A program made the translations under genes and the position numbers. The notes beneath the pieces are model-generated. The model was not told where the DNA came from. It ran no database searches and worked only from the letters and a program-made list of their open reading frames with translations. Of a DNA stretch of 64,000 bases, positions 53,701-62,529 are shown one piece after another (position 1 is the stretch's first letter; every line of letters starts with the position of its first letter). The stretch comes from an uncultured Sunxiuqinia sp. (lineage in GTDB: Bacteria; Bacteroidota; Bacteroidia; Bacteroidales; Prolixibacteraceae): assembly GCF_947495665.1 (NCBI RefSeq), contig NZ_CANLZV010000006.1:62001-126000 (forward strand), read 5' to 3'.

Positions 53701-54167
53701 GCCATGGCAACCTGTACACTGAAAAAGACTATTCAAACTTCATCTTCCGCTTTGAATTTCAATTGACACCGGGTGCAAACAACGGACTTGGAATTCATGC
53801 TCCGCTGGAAGGCGATGTTGCATATGTAGGTAAAGAATTGCAAATTCTGGACAATACTGCTCCGATTTATGCCAACCTGAAACCTTACCAATACCACGGT
53901 TCAGTTTACGGAATCATCACGGCTAAACGTGGATTTCTAAACCCTGTTGGAGAATGGAACTACCAGGAAGTGATTGTTAATGGAGATGACATTAAAATCA
54001 CCTTGAATGGTGAAGTTATTCTGGAAGGAAACATGAAAGAAGCCTCTAAAAACGGAACTGCCGACAAGAAAAACCACCCTGGACTGAAACGCAATACCGG
54101 CCGTATCTGCTTCCTGGGTCATGGTTCAGACCTGAAATTCAGAAATATTCGCATCAAAGAGTTGTAA
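50778..54167 (+). CDS. Secreted HEAT-repeat protein with two DUF1080 domains
   Basis: The 1129-residue protein has a signal peptide (MNHLKNILTTLLISLMLIPA, cleaved near FAQ), an all-helical HEAT-like repeat region to about residue 700 and two DUF1080 jelly-rolls. The first (about 729-930) opens YVSLFNGKDLSGW and has DSGIYLRGTPQVQIWDT. The second (about 940-1129) opens FVSLFNGKDLNNW and has NNGLGIHAPLEGDVAY. The two share the LFNGKDL entry and NxTxV-type closing strands. DUF1080 members cleave 3-keto-glycosides. The HEAT part may hold partners such as the oxidoreductase upstream. It closes the operon before a terminator. Confidence 0.88.
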   Translation: MNHLKNILTTLLISLMLIPAFAQDRRTLETKVADILARFPAENSQETSKLTQQIIALNSEGIASFCDMIIPPGTGNDTQARYAITSLAKLPVKAGSAESKLIEENLIKALEKANDNEVKAFFMRQLAYCGQEATVDAVSQYLNHKTLASPAISTLTSIGTDEAAALILQAAPNQSGEQQVEFIKALGVLNYQPAESFLIGLAESASGEPLKQTYAALARIGGEASAKTFSAAAKKASFAPDETETMLSYLQYACNLRLNGHTKLSNKLAATALKKFKEQDQLHYRSAALKTLRANQGEAAFKLLAKEFKNEDKAYRMAVLTFAKQGITEAEVNQWVALFPKQSAEQQTELLYVLAHRPEASVLNQVILPSLASDNQAVRQEAALALAINQQAEAIPTLLSQLKQATDKAELAAIKKALLTATSVDDCNQLAAQLNEQSADAQVVLIEVLAARRAHNYFNQVEALCKSSDNQVSQAAYQALARVAQAENTNSLLSLLQQTSSANGINAVQQALITLYNSTDAPAVSLVLNEMKAGKQTEKLVPVLPFLNDQNALNSVVSLLKDGNSSEQKAAFKALTNWSDASALPALFNVFSDNSKAAFKQEALAAFLKLTSQANIPADQKLLWLDKVMPKCTTDAEKQQVIRAAGNVKTFLSLVFVANYLDNEALSGAAARAAMKIALPTPGEQNGLTGTFVRETLTKVKAKISGADSQYFKIDIQEYLDKMPQETGYVSLFNGKDLSGWQGLVKNPIARAKMSEKELAAAQVKANTRMHENWSVKDNMIVFDGKGDNLCTVKNYGDFEMIVDWRITKEGDSGIYLRGTPQVQIWDTSLVKVGAQVGSGGLYNNTKHRSTPLVVADNPVGDWNTFRIKMVGDKVTVYLNGVLVVDNVTMENYWDRSLPIFSEGPIELQAHGNDLTFRNVYVRELNAETPGITEAEKAEGFVSLFNGKDLNNWVGNKTDYLAEDGLLVVRPAEGGHGNLYTEKDYSNFIFRFEFQLTPGANNGLGIHAPLEGDVAYVGKELQILDNTAPIYANLKPYQYHGSVYGIITAKRGFLNPVGEWNYQEVIVNGDDIKITLNGEVILEGNMKEASKNGTADKKNHPGLKRNTGRICFLGHGSDLKFRNIRIKEL

Positions 54168-54200
54168 TCAGTAGCGAACCGAGTAAACAACTAATAAATC

Positions 54201-54241
54201 AAGCGTCTCCGGATTAAAACACGGAGGCGCTTTTATTTTTT
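54201..54241 (+). terminator. Terminator after the HEAT/DUF1080 gene
   Basis: An 11-bp stem (AAGCGTCTCCG/CGGAGGCGCTT, one wobble) with a 10-base loop and TTATTTTT. Confidence 0.9.
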
Positions 54242-54361
54242 CAGCCATCTCGCTCAGCAATCAGACCGGTTAATAAATCATCCCAAGCCAAGGGTCCCCA
54301 CTCCATCCAGACGACGAAAAGAAACAGTCACACAGGAATTGATGCGACGATTTTAGGCACA

Positions 54362-54388
54362 AAAAAACCGGCTTCGTGCCGGTTTTTT
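54362..54388 (-). terminator. Terminator of the DUF4395 gene
   Basis: A perfect 11-bp stem AAAAAACCGGC/GCCGGTTTTTT around TTCGT. It works in both directions and sits 35 bp after the DUF4395 stop. Confidence 0.9.
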
Positions 54389-54422
54389 CGAGAAAAAACT
54401 ATTGTTTGTTGGTGTTGAATAT

Positions 54423-54863
54423 TCAATTTTTAGACAACGGTAAAACCAAATAAGTGTAAATGGTACATCCCGCACAAAAGGCAAAGGCAAATTCCAGGCT
54501 TGCAAAAAAGAGCAGAATGCCTGCAACAACCATTGCTGCCAGCGAAAAGTTCAATCCAAGTAAAGCTGTAATCATCACAGTCATAACAAAGCCCATTCGT
54601 GCCGCAAATACTTTTGGCGCTTTATCAATGGGTTTTGCCGGAATTTTAAGCCATTTCACCATCCAATAAGCCAAACAACTCAGCGGACTGAATTTCAACT
54701 TGGTAAATGCCCGAATGAAAAAGTCTCCGGCTACAAGAGCCATCAACACAGGCAACTGAAACGCAAATGAAGCAATCACAGTCAGAATTACCAGCAAAGC
54801 CGTAACCCGGGGTACCTGCTCATTGATTCGTTCATCTGATATGGGGCAAAATAAATTTTTCAT
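54423..54863 (-). CDS. DUF4395 membrane protein
   Basis: The 146-residue protein has the DUF4395 pattern: a short CPISDERINEQVPRV start (Cys-Pro and Asn-Glu conserved), four membrane helices, an RAFTKLKFSPLSCLA link, KPIDKAPKVFAARMGF and a C-terminal AFCAGCTIYTY with two cysteines. The C-A-G-C pair and the first Cys suggest thiol redox or metal binding; no function is established. It is a single gene between two terminators and an empty upstream region. Confidence 0.85.
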   Translation of the reverse strand: MKNLFCPISDERINEQVPRVTALLVILTVIASFAFQLPVLMALVAGDFFIRAFTKLKFSPLSCLAYWMVKWLKIPAKPIDKAPKVFAARMGFVMTVMITALLGLNFSLAAMVVAGILLFFASLEFAFAFCAGCTIYTYLVLPLSKN

Positions 54864-55184
54864 CGTACTCCTTTCCTGACCTACAGTTTCTTAGAATTAC
54901 TTTTTAATTTCGGACAAATTTATCTTTTTCTCCTTCCTATTTAAAGATATTCTAAATAGTGCCGAATAGACTTAATAGTTTCTTTACATTGGTAAAAAAA
55001 GCTAATTTGCGTTTGTTGTTTAATTTTCGACACGGATGAAGTTCAAAATCAAACATTTCTCGAACCTGTATCACCACTTCGGCAAAGGACTTTACGAATG
55101 CTGGATCAATTGAATGCCTGCTTGGCTAACGCATTCACAACCACCCTTCTTTCTTTTCTAAAATCGGATTAAAACGATCTCCTC
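54864..55184. other. 321-bp intergenic region before the glycyl-radical activase
   Basis: AT-rich, with a 25-codon frame at 55036-55113 (MKFKIKHFSNLYHHFGKGLY...) that has a TAATTTTC (-7-like, 55021-55028) upstream. It is too short to call as a gene on sequence alone. Nothing else is seen. Confidence 0.35.
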
Positions 55185-55982
55185 ATGGATGGGATTATAT
55201 TTGATATTAAGCGCTTTGCTGTACATGACGGGCCGGGCATACGCACCACCGTATTTTTCAAAGGTTGCCCCCTGCAATGCCAATGGTGCCACAACCCCGA
55301 GAGCATTGATCCGAAACCCGTTTGTGTGCCCAAAACCGTTCAGCTCAACGGGCACCTTTTCACCGAAAACGAACAGGTAGGTTACACCATAACACCCCGG
55401 CAACTGTTGGCAGAACTTCAGAAAGAACAAGTTTTTATGGAAGAATCGGGTGGTGGTGTAACGTTCTCTGGCGGCGAACCTTTATTGCAAAGCCCGTTTC
55501 TACAAAAAATGCTGAAGCTATGCCAAAACCACGGCATGCACACTGCAGTAGACACCAGCTTATTGGCAAGCTGGAAAACAGTACAGCAAACAGCGCAGGC
55601 AACCGACCTCTTTCTCCTTGACCTTAAACTGATGGATGATCAAAAGCATCGGGCATACACCGGGGTTTCCAACCGGTTGATTTTAGCCAACATGCAAAAG
55701 CTGGCAAGGCTCCAAAAGGCCTACAATGTGCGCATTCCCATCATTCCAGGAGTCAGCAACACGCCTGAGAATATTGAAGCAAGCATCGCATTTTTGCAGA
55801 AGCTGCCTCATCCGCCACGCGCTGTTGACCTGTTGCCATTTCACAATACAGCCAGGTCTAAATACATACGTTTTCAGCTGGAAAACCCGTTTAAAGATCA
55901 AGCTTCCCTGAGAAAGGAAGCCTTGCTTGAAATCAGGCAACAGTTTGAAAGGGCCGGATTTACAGTCTCCATCGGAGCTTAA
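55185..55982 (+). CDS. Glycyl-radical enzyme activase (radical SAM)
   Basis: The 265-residue protein has the radical SAM triad in FFKGCPLQCQWCHNPE (CxxxCxxC), then GGGVTFSGGEPLLQ (the GGE motif) and the activase segments FLLDLKLMDDQKHRAYTG and RIPIIPGVSNT. It should abstract hydrogen from the glycine of the following enzyme. It lacks the extra ferredoxin-like insert with two clusters found in longer GRE activases, which is notable. It lies 28 bp before the HypD gene; the two are an operon. Confidence 0.93.
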   Translation: MDGIIFDIKRFAVHDGPGIRTTVFFKGCPLQCQWCHNPESIDPKPVCVPKTVQLNGHLFTENEQVGYTITPRQLLAELQKEQVFMEESGGGVTFSGGEPLLQSPFLQKMLKLCQNHGMHTAVDTSLLASWKTVQQTAQATDLFLLDLKLMDDQKHRAYTGVSNRLILANMQKLARLQKAYNVRIPIIPGVSNTPENIEASIAFLQKLPHPPRAVDLLPFHNTARSKYIRFQLENPFKDQASLRKEALLEIRQQFERAGFTVSIGA

Positions 55983-56010
55983 CCTTGAATTCCCAAAAAT
56001 TACAAACAAC

Positions 56011-58374
56011 ATGACACCACGAATAGAAAAACTACGCAATCAAAGTTTAAACGCCATCAACCGCATCTCAGCCGAACGAGCGTTATTGTTGACCGAATTT
56101 TATAAAAGTCACCAGGCCCTGGGAGACTCCATTCCGATGCAACGCGCCAAAGCGTTTCGCTACATCATGGAAAACAAAACCATCTGTATTAATGACGATG
56201 AGCTGATTGTTGGTGAACGGGGACCGGCCCCCAAAGCCACACCCACCTATCCGGAAATTACCGTACACTCGCTGCAGGATCTGGACATCTTAAATTCCCG
56301 AAAAAAGGTATGGTTTCGGGTTGATTCGGAAACCCGAAGGGTTTATGAAGAAGTGATCATTCCATTTTGGCAGGGGCATTCCAATCGTGACCGGATTATG
56401 AGCCGAATGCAACCAGACTGGCTGGCTGCCTACGAGGCGGGCATCTTTACCGAATTTATGGAACAGCGAGCTCCGGGGCACACCGTTGCCGGCGCTAAAA
56501 TCTATCACAAAGGCATGCTGGATATTATTCTGGACATCAAGGAAAGCCTGTGCCAACTCGATTTCAAAAAGGATCCGCAAGCTTACGACAAGCAGGAAGA
56601 GCTGAATGCCATGCAGCTGGCCGCCGAAACCATAATTGTATTTGCCAACCGGCATGCCGACCAATTGGAAAAGCTTGCCAGGCAAGAAAAAGAAGCGGCC
56701 CGGAAACTGGAACTTAAAAACATGGCCGGCATTTGTCGCCGGGTGCCCGCCAATGCGCCTCAAACCTTCCATGAGGCCCTGCAATATTATTGGTTTGTGC
56801 ACCTGGGCGTTGTCACCGAACTCAATCCCTGGGATTCGTTTAACCCCGGCCGACTGGATCAGCATTTGCTCCCTTTCTACCAAAAAGAACTGGCTGCCGG
56901 AACACTAAGCAAAGAGCTGGCTCAGGAACTGCTACAAGCTTTTTGGATCAAGTTTAACAACCATCCCGCGCCTCCCAAAGTGGGCATTACTGCTTTGGAA
57001 AGCAACACGTATACAGACTTTGCCTTGATTAACCTGGGCGGGGTGAAACCCAACGGGACTGATGCAGTTAATGAGCTGTCTTACCTGATACTGGATGTTA
57101 TTGAAGAAATGCGTTTGCTGCAACCCAGCTCCATGGTTCAGCTGAGTCAAAAAAATCCGGACCGTTTCATTCAACGCGCCATTCAGATTGTAAAAACCGG
57201 CTTTGGCCAACCTTCCATTTTCAACACCGATGCCATAATTCAGGAATTGGTTGCCCAAGGCAAAAGCCTGACGGATGCAAGAAACGGAGGCGCCAGCGGC
57301 TGTGTGGAAAGCGGTGCTTTCGGTACTGAAAGTTATATTCTGACCGGCTACTTCAACCTGCCCAAAATATTGGAAATTACGCTTCACAATGGTTTTGACC
57401 CACGCACCCAAAAGCAGACTGGGCTGCAAACCGGCAATCCTGCAGCATTTCGGTCGATGGAAGAATTGATGCTGGCTTTTGAAAAACAAGTTCAACATTT
57501 TGTTTCAATTAAAATTGAAGGCAGCAACCGCATTGAAAAAACCTTCATCAACCATATTCCAACGCCATTTCTCTCGTTAATCATTGATGATTGTATTGCG
57601 AACGGCACCGACTACATTAATGGAGGCGCTCGCTACAACACCAACTACATTCAAGGTGTAGGCATGGGCACCATCACCGATTCGCTCACCGCCATTAAGC
57701 AACAGGTATTTGACCAAAAAAACTGCAGCATGCCAGACCTGCTGGAGGCTTTGAAAAACAATTTTTCAGGCGCTGAAAACCTGCATTACCAGTTGGTTTA
57801 CAAGACCGCCAAATATGGCAATGACGATGATCAGGCTGATGATCAGCTGCGAAGTGTTTTTGAAATTTATCACCGGGCTGTCCATGGTCATAAAAGTCCG
57901 CGGGGAGCAGATTACCGGATTAACCTGCTGCCGACCACCTGCCACGTCTACTTTGGAAGTGTGATGCAAGCCAGTGCTGACGGGCGCCTGGCTGGAACAC
58001 CTGTTTCAGAAGGCATTTCGCCCGTGCAGGGCGCTGACCGTAAAGGTCCCACTTCGGTAATTAAATCGGCTGCCAAGATCGATCATTTACGTACAGGCGG
58101 CACCTTGCTAAACCAGAAATTCACCCCTTCTTTTTTTGAAGGAGAATCGGCCGTTGCTCAGGTTTCCAGCCTGGTGCGAAGTTACTTCCGGATGGACGGA
58201 CACCACATTCAATTCAATGTTGTGGATGCCGCCACGTTGCGCGACGCCCAAAGGCATCCGGAGCATCATCAAGATCTGATTGTGCGGGTAGCCGGCTACA
58301 GCGATTACTTCAACGACCTGGGCGAAGATTTACAAAATGAGATTATTGAGCGGACCGAACACCAAAACTTTTAA
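56011..58374 (+). CDS. hypD: Trans-4-hydroxy-L-proline dehydratase (HypD), glycyl-radical enzyme
   Basis: The 787-residue protein matches the HypD group closely, with INDDELIVGERGPAPKATPTYPEI near the N-terminus and WLAAYEAGIFTEFMEQRAPGHTV soon after. The active-site cysteine is C431 in GASGCVESGAF, with the dehydratase-type C-x-E (E433), and the radical glycine is G762 in VRVAGYSDYF. The enzyme removes water from trans-4-hydroxy-L-proline to give pyrroline-5-carboxylate, allowing anaerobic use of collagen-derived hydroxyproline. No proC lies beside it. The ATG at 56011 is the correct family start. The S37 peptidase follows. Confidence 0.88.
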   Translation: MTPRIEKLRNQSLNAINRISAERALLLTEFYKSHQALGDSIPMQRAKAFRYIMENKTICINDDELIVGERGPAPKATPTYPEITVHSLQDLDILNSRKKVWFRVDSETRRVYEEVIIPFWQGHSNRDRIMSRMQPDWLAAYEAGIFTEFMEQRAPGHTVAGAKIYHKGMLDIILDIKESLCQLDFKKDPQAYDKQEELNAMQLAAETIIVFANRHADQLEKLARQEKEAARKLELKNMAGICRRVPANAPQTFHEALQYYWFVHLGVVTELNPWDSFNPGRLDQHLLPFYQKELAAGTLSKELAQELLQAFWIKFNNHPAPPKVGITALESNTYTDFALINLGGVKPNGTDAVNELSYLILDVIEEMRLLQPSSMVQLSQKNPDRFIQRAIQIVKTGFGQPSIFNTDAIIQELVAQGKSLTDARNGGASGCVESGAFGTESYILTGYFNLPKILEITLHNGFDPRTQKQTGLQTGNPAAFRSMEELMLAFEKQVQHFVSIKIEGSNRIEKTFINHIPTPFLSLIIDDCIANGTDYINGGARYNTNYIQGVGMGTITDSLTAIKQQVFDQKNCSMPDLLEALKNNFSGAENLHYQLVYKTAKYGNDDDQADDQLRSVFEIYHRAVHGHKSPRGADYRINLLPTTCHVYFGSVMQASADGRLAGTPVSEGISPVQGADRKGPTSVIKSAAKIDHLRTGGTLLNQKFTPSFFEGESAVAQVSSLVRSYFRMDGHHIQFNVVDAATLRDAQRHPEHHQDLIVRVAGYSDYFNDLGEDLQNEIIERTEHQNF

Positions 58375-58403
58375 TTTTAAGGTATTTTCTAAACAAGCCA
58401 CAA

Positions 58404-59696
58404 ATGCACCCAATAACTGCTAAGCTCCATTGGTTTCTGGTTCTTTTTTTGCTGACCACCGGAACCGCTCTATGCCAGAACCTGTTTCAATTTATGCAGG
58501 CTCAGCCAGAGATCTCCTCCATCAAAGCCATTGATGGAAATCACTTTTTCAATCAATGTTACGAAATAAGGATCAGACAGCCGCTAAACCATCGGGACAC
58601 CACGCAAGGATTTTTCCTTCAGCGGGTGTTTGTGTCTGACAAAAAAGCGGACCGCCCTGTGGTGCTGATCACGGAAGGGTACGATGCCAACTATGCCGCA
58701 CAGCCCAATTTCATCCACGAGCTCAGCCCGATGCTTGAGGCCAACCAACTTTGTGTGGAGCATCGCTATTTTGGCGAATCGGTACCCGATCCCATCAACT
58801 GGGAGTTCTTAACGGTTGAAAATGCCGCCCGGGATCATCATCGTATTGTGCAACTTTTCAAAAAACATTACCAGGAAAAGTGGCTCAACACCGGAATCAG
58901 CAAAGGCGGACAAACGGCTCTGGCTCACCGCAGCTTTTTCCCCAACGATGTTTCGGCCACGGTTGCCTATGTAGCGCCGCTTAATTTTGGGGTTGAAGAT
59001 GGGAGGCACGAACGCTTTTTAAATCAAGTCGGATCGGATGAATGCAGGGACAAAATCCGAAGTTTCCAACGCGAAATACTGGTACGACGGGCACAAATGC
59101 TTCCGCTGCTAACCGACTACGCCAAGCAGCGAAACTACACCTTCCCCATGCCCATGGATGAAACACTTGACTATATTGTGCTGGAGTATGCCTTCTCCTT
59201 TTGGCAATGGGGTCACAACTGCAATGCCATTCCCGCAGACACGGCCAGTACCGAAGCGCTCTTCAACAACTTAATCAGAATCAGTTCTCCGGACTATTTT
59301 TCCTATCAGGGATCAGCTCATTTCCGGGCATTCTTCTACCAGGCAGCCCGTGAACTAGGATACTACGGCTACGACACCCAATCCTTTGCCGACTTATTAT
59401 CCCTGCAATCTACCCAAGGATATGTCAACCAGTTTATGCTTCCTGTCGGAAGTTCCACCACCTATAGCGACAAGACCTCCAGGCAGGTAGATCAATTCTT
59501 AAAGTCGGATGCCCGAAACGTCGTGCTTATTTATGGGGAGGTAGACCCGTGGAGTGCAACGGCTGCGACTGTCAGAAAACGAGGAAATAACCATAAAATA
59601 GTACAGGAGGGCGGGAATCACGCCACGCGTATTGGAACACTTCCCGAACAAAAGCGTGAAAAACTCATTCGAAAAATAAACAAAATGGTCCGATAA
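58404..59696 (+). CDS. Secreted serine peptidase, family S37 (prolyl tripeptidyl-type)
   Basis: The 430-residue protein has a signal peptide (cleaved near ALC/Q), and the alpha/beta-hydrolase triad is readable: Ser166 in GISKGGQTA, Asp381 in YGEVDPWSA and His406 in GGNHATRIG. It resembles the PS-10/tripeptidyl aminopeptidase S37 group, which cuts prolyl peptides. A lipobox-like CQ after the hydrophobic stretch suggests a lipoprotein. It lies 29 bp after hypD, so peptide breakdown and hydroxyproline use are probably linked; that is an inference from position. Confidence 0.82.
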   Translation: MHPITAKLHWFLVLFLLTTGTALCQNLFQFMQAQPEISSIKAIDGNHFFNQCYEIRIRQPLNHRDTTQGFFLQRVFVSDKKADRPVVLITEGYDANYAAQPNFIHELSPMLEANQLCVEHRYFGESVPDPINWEFLTVENAARDHHRIVQLFKKHYQEKWLNTGISKGGQTALAHRSFFPNDVSATVAYVAPLNFGVEDGRHERFLNQVGSDECRDKIRSFQREILVRRAQMLPLLTDYAKQRNYTFPMPMDETLDYIVLEYAFSFWQWGHNCNAIPADTASTEALFNNLIRISSPDYFSYQGSAHFRAFFYQAARELGYYGYDTQSFADLLSLQSTQGYVNQFMLPVGSSTTYSDKTSRQVDQFLKSDARNVVLIYGEVDPWSATAATVRKRGNNHKIVQEGGNHATRIGTLPEQKREKLIRKINKMVR

Positions 59697-59880
59697 TCTC
59701 TTTCTAAACCATAAACAGCAACACACCTGAAGCAGAAAGAATATTTTCTACAGCAGCTAAAAAACACAAGCAACTAACAACCAGTGTTTTTGTGCAAAAT
59801 AAAGTTTTTCTCCTTTTCGTGCGAACATTGTTAAAAGTTGTTAAATTTACAGCCACTCTAACAAATCAATAAATACATCT

Positions 59881-61986
59881 ATGACCAAGAAGACCATCGA
59901 AAGAAGGAATTTTCTAAAATTGGTAGGTACTGGAATTGGATCATTACTCACAATGCCTTACTACTCAAGTGCACTTGAGTATACCAGCACGGTAAGCCGC
60001 AACCGGTTTAAGATTGGAAAACCACAGTGGATTCTTCACAATGACGGCACCTTCGATTTAATTGCCGGTGGCATTCATTTGAGAAATTGCCGCCCCACCA
60101 TTGATGGTCAGAGTATTTTTGTTCGAAATACCTTCGTGGGCGATTCGCCCAAAGGCAAGCGTATTATTTATGAGCTGGACCGGGGCTTTGTCATGCTCGA
60201 CCTGAAAATTAACTCAGGCTCCATCTCTATTGGCGCTGAACTAAGCGGCATGCCACGGGCGCCTTATTATTTCTGCCCACTGGGCGAAGCGGTGGTTAAC
60301 GGGGTCAAGCACTTTTTCAGGCAAGGGCAAGGATTCGGGGGGCCTTCCGGCTTGTACGAATTTCAGAAACCCACTGCTGCCGAATTTGGGAATCAACCCG
60401 GCGAACAGGCTTGGTCGTATGATTCATACCTGACAACCGGTTTAATCTCGGCTCAACAGGACACCCTGGCCATCGGCACCTACGAACATCACGATTTTAT
60501 TCAAAAAAGCACCTTATACAACCGGCCTCACCGTCGCGGTTTATCGGACCGGTATCCCGATGTTGAATCCATTTTGTTTGAAACGGGCTTTGTGACGGAG
60601 AACATCCCCTTGAAAGATGACTTCATCAAGCTTCCCGACATTTATATTTATTTTGGGAATAAGCCCTACGAAACGCTTCAACATCTGGCCTGGAACATCT
60701 CGGAACAGCTGCAGGCCCGCAAGGACACCAAGACCAGCTATCACTGGGACTCGGTGAATGAATTTGGCCACGACTTCAGCCACGACAGCCTGACCGGCTT
60801 ACTGAGCAACCTGGACACCATCAATCCAGCCCTAATGCTGGATGCCATCCTGATCAATGACTGTTACTGTACGCACGGCGACTGGCTGGATTGCAATGAC
60901 CAATGGCCCAAAGGGCTGGAACCCGCCGCCCGCGATATTTTTCAGCGCGGTTATCGGGCCGGAGTTTGGGTGTCACCGTTTATGGTGAGCGAAGAAAGCA
61001 AGCTGTTTAAACGGCACAAAAACTGGCTCATTCGCGACCTGGATGGCAATCCGATTCCGGAACGAACCTCCGGTCAAAGCCGTCACTACACGCTCGATGG
61101 CAGTCATCCCGATGTGCAACGATACATTGAAAAAGTGTTTCGGGCCTACCGAAAAATGGGCTTCACCTTTTATAAAACCGATTTCATGGATTGGGGCTTA
61201 AGGCCAAGTATCGGCATCGACCGCTACGACAAAACCAAGACATCGGTTCAGATATTCACCGACATTCTCAACATTATCCGGGAAGAAATCGGCGCCGGAA
61301 GTTTCTGGATCACAAGTCGGTCACCCTATGCCCCAATGATTGGTTATGTGGATGCCATGTGCATTGCCAACAGCAAACAAGACCAATGGACCACAGAAGG
61401 AATAGGCAGCATGTTGCAGGAAAGTTACAACACCCAATATTTCAACAACATCTTTTGGCAAAACGACCTGGATGTTATTCCCTTCGATCTGGAAAATGAC
61501 GGCCTAAATCCCACCGAGAAAAACAGCATTGCCAATTGGGTAGGCATTATGGGAGGAGTGGTCAGCACCTCTGTTAAGTTCTCCGAGCTTACGGAACAGG
61601 AACTGAATACCTGGCGTTTGTTGCTGCCTCAGGAACGTCCGCAAAGTGCGACCATACCCCTTTGGGGCGGCTCTAAAAAGTGTAAAATTGCACTTCGTCG
61701 CTACCGCTCGCCCAAAGCCTGGGGGCTCCTTATTCTGAATGACACGGATCAAACGGTCACTGAAAGCTTTACCTTTTCTGAAATCAACGAAGAAAACAAC
61801 AACTGGGTGTACGAGTGGAAGTTAGGAGAAAGCATCAGCTTGGGTAACCTCAGCCAGATAACAGTCACCTTGCAAAAACACGAGTCGAAACTGTTCTACC
61901 TGGCCAATGGAAAAGAAAATCCGGCGGAAGATTTGACCATGAGCGGCATCCGACTGAAAAAAGCCTACCGGAAACAAGATTCTTAG
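59881..61986 (+). CDS. TAT-exported GH36/clan GH-D glycosidase
   Basis: The 701-residue protein has a twin-arginine signal (ERRNFLKLVGTG) and a beta-sandwich part up to about residue 270. A TIM barrel follows, with the nucleophile aspartate D434 in FYKTDFMDWG and LDAILINDCYCTHGDW earlier, both typical of GH36-like alpha-galactosidases. A C-terminal beta domain ends the chain. It should cleave alpha-galactosides or a related sugar. It is separated from the S37 peptidase by 184 bp, so it may have its own promoter. Exact specificity cannot be given. Confidence 0.82.
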   Translation: MTKKTIERRNFLKLVGTGIGSLLTMPYYSSALEYTSTVSRNRFKIGKPQWILHNDGTFDLIAGGIHLRNCRPTIDGQSIFVRNTFVGDSPKGKRIIYELDRGFVMLDLKINSGSISIGAELSGMPRAPYYFCPLGEAVVNGVKHFFRQGQGFGGPSGLYEFQKPTAAEFGNQPGEQAWSYDSYLTTGLISAQQDTLAIGTYEHHDFIQKSTLYNRPHRRGLSDRYPDVESILFETGFVTENIPLKDDFIKLPDIYIYFGNKPYETLQHLAWNISEQLQARKDTKTSYHWDSVNEFGHDFSHDSLTGLLSNLDTINPALMLDAILINDCYCTHGDWLDCNDQWPKGLEPAARDIFQRGYRAGVWVSPFMVSEESKLFKRHKNWLIRDLDGNPIPERTSGQSRHYTLDGSHPDVQRYIEKVFRAYRKMGFTFYKTDFMDWGLRPSIGIDRYDKTKTSVQIFTDILNIIREEIGAGSFWITSRSPYAPMIGYVDAMCIANSKQDQWTTEGIGSMLQESYNTQYFNNIFWQNDLDVIPFDLENDGLNPTEKNSIANWVGIMGGVVSTSVKFSELTEQELNTWRLLLPQERPQSATIPLWGGSKKCKIALRRYRSPKAWGLLILNDTDQTVTESFTFSEINEENNNWVYEWKLGESISLGNLSQITVTLQKHESKLFYLANGKENPAEDLTMSGIRLKKAYRKQDS

Positions 61987-62053
61987 CCTCTTGAGGAGGA
62001 TCCTCTGGTCAAATGAATGGGGAAAAGCCCTGTTAAAATTCAAAACTAAACCT

Positions 62054-62061
62054 TACTTTTG
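62054..62061 (+). promoter_or_regulatory. -7 box TACTTTTG of the menaquinone operon
   Basis: A perfect TAnnTTTG, 27 bp before the thioesterase ATG. The -33 region has no clear TTTG. It is the only candidate in the gap after the GH36-like gene. Confidence 0.5.
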
Positions 62062-62088
62062 AGGTTCACTTTTTTTGAATATATCATT

Positions 62089-62529
62089 ATGGATCTTAGT
62101 TTACTAAATAACAGTACCCCCCTTGAACTCATTAATCAGGCAACACAAAACGGCTTAATCGGAAGCCTGGGTATCGAAATCACCAAAGTTGGTGAAGGAA
62201 CCGTTGAAGGCACCATGCTCCTTTCGGAGAAAAATTGCCGGCCCGATGGTATCCTTCATGGCGGAGCTAACCTGGCTTTTGCCGAAAGCCTGGCCGGTTT
62301 AGGAAGCATGCTTATGGTTGACATGAAAAACTTTGACGTGCTGGGTATCCAGGTCAACGGAAACCATACCAGCAGCTTACGCCAAGGAAAAGCTTACGCC
62401 GTAGCAAATATTCTCCATCCGGGAAACCAGACCCACATTTGGAATGTTGATGTAAGAAATGAAGAAGGACGCCTGATTTCAACCATTCGGGTGACCAATA
62501 TGATTGTGAAAAGGAATGACAAATACTGA
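62089..62529 (+). CDS. Hotdog-fold thioesterase (PaaI/MenI-like)
   Basis: The 146-residue protein has the PaaI signature LHGGANLAFAESLAGLGSML (His and catalytic Glu) and NGNHTSSLRQGKAYAVANILHPG. It should cleave acyl-CoA thioesters. It overlaps menF by 14 bp and lies before menD, so the 1,4-dihydroxy-2-naphthoyl-CoA thioesterase step (MenI) of menaquinone synthesis is the natural role; the family alone would not prove this. I start at ATG 62089; a TTG 30 bp upstream is inside the promoter. Confidence 0.87.
   Translation: MDLSLLNNSTPLELINQATQNGLIGSLGIEITKVGEGTVEGTMLLSEKNCRPDGILHGGANLAFAESLAGLGSMLMVDMKNFDVLGIQVNGNHTSSLRQGKAYAVANILHPGNQTHIWNVDVRNEEGRLISTIRVTNMIVKRNDKY

Noticed and set aside
55036-55113. 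25-codon frame before the glycyl-radical activase
   Set aside because: A TAATTTTC lies upstream, but length and composition cannot separate it from chance; it would need conservation in relatives.
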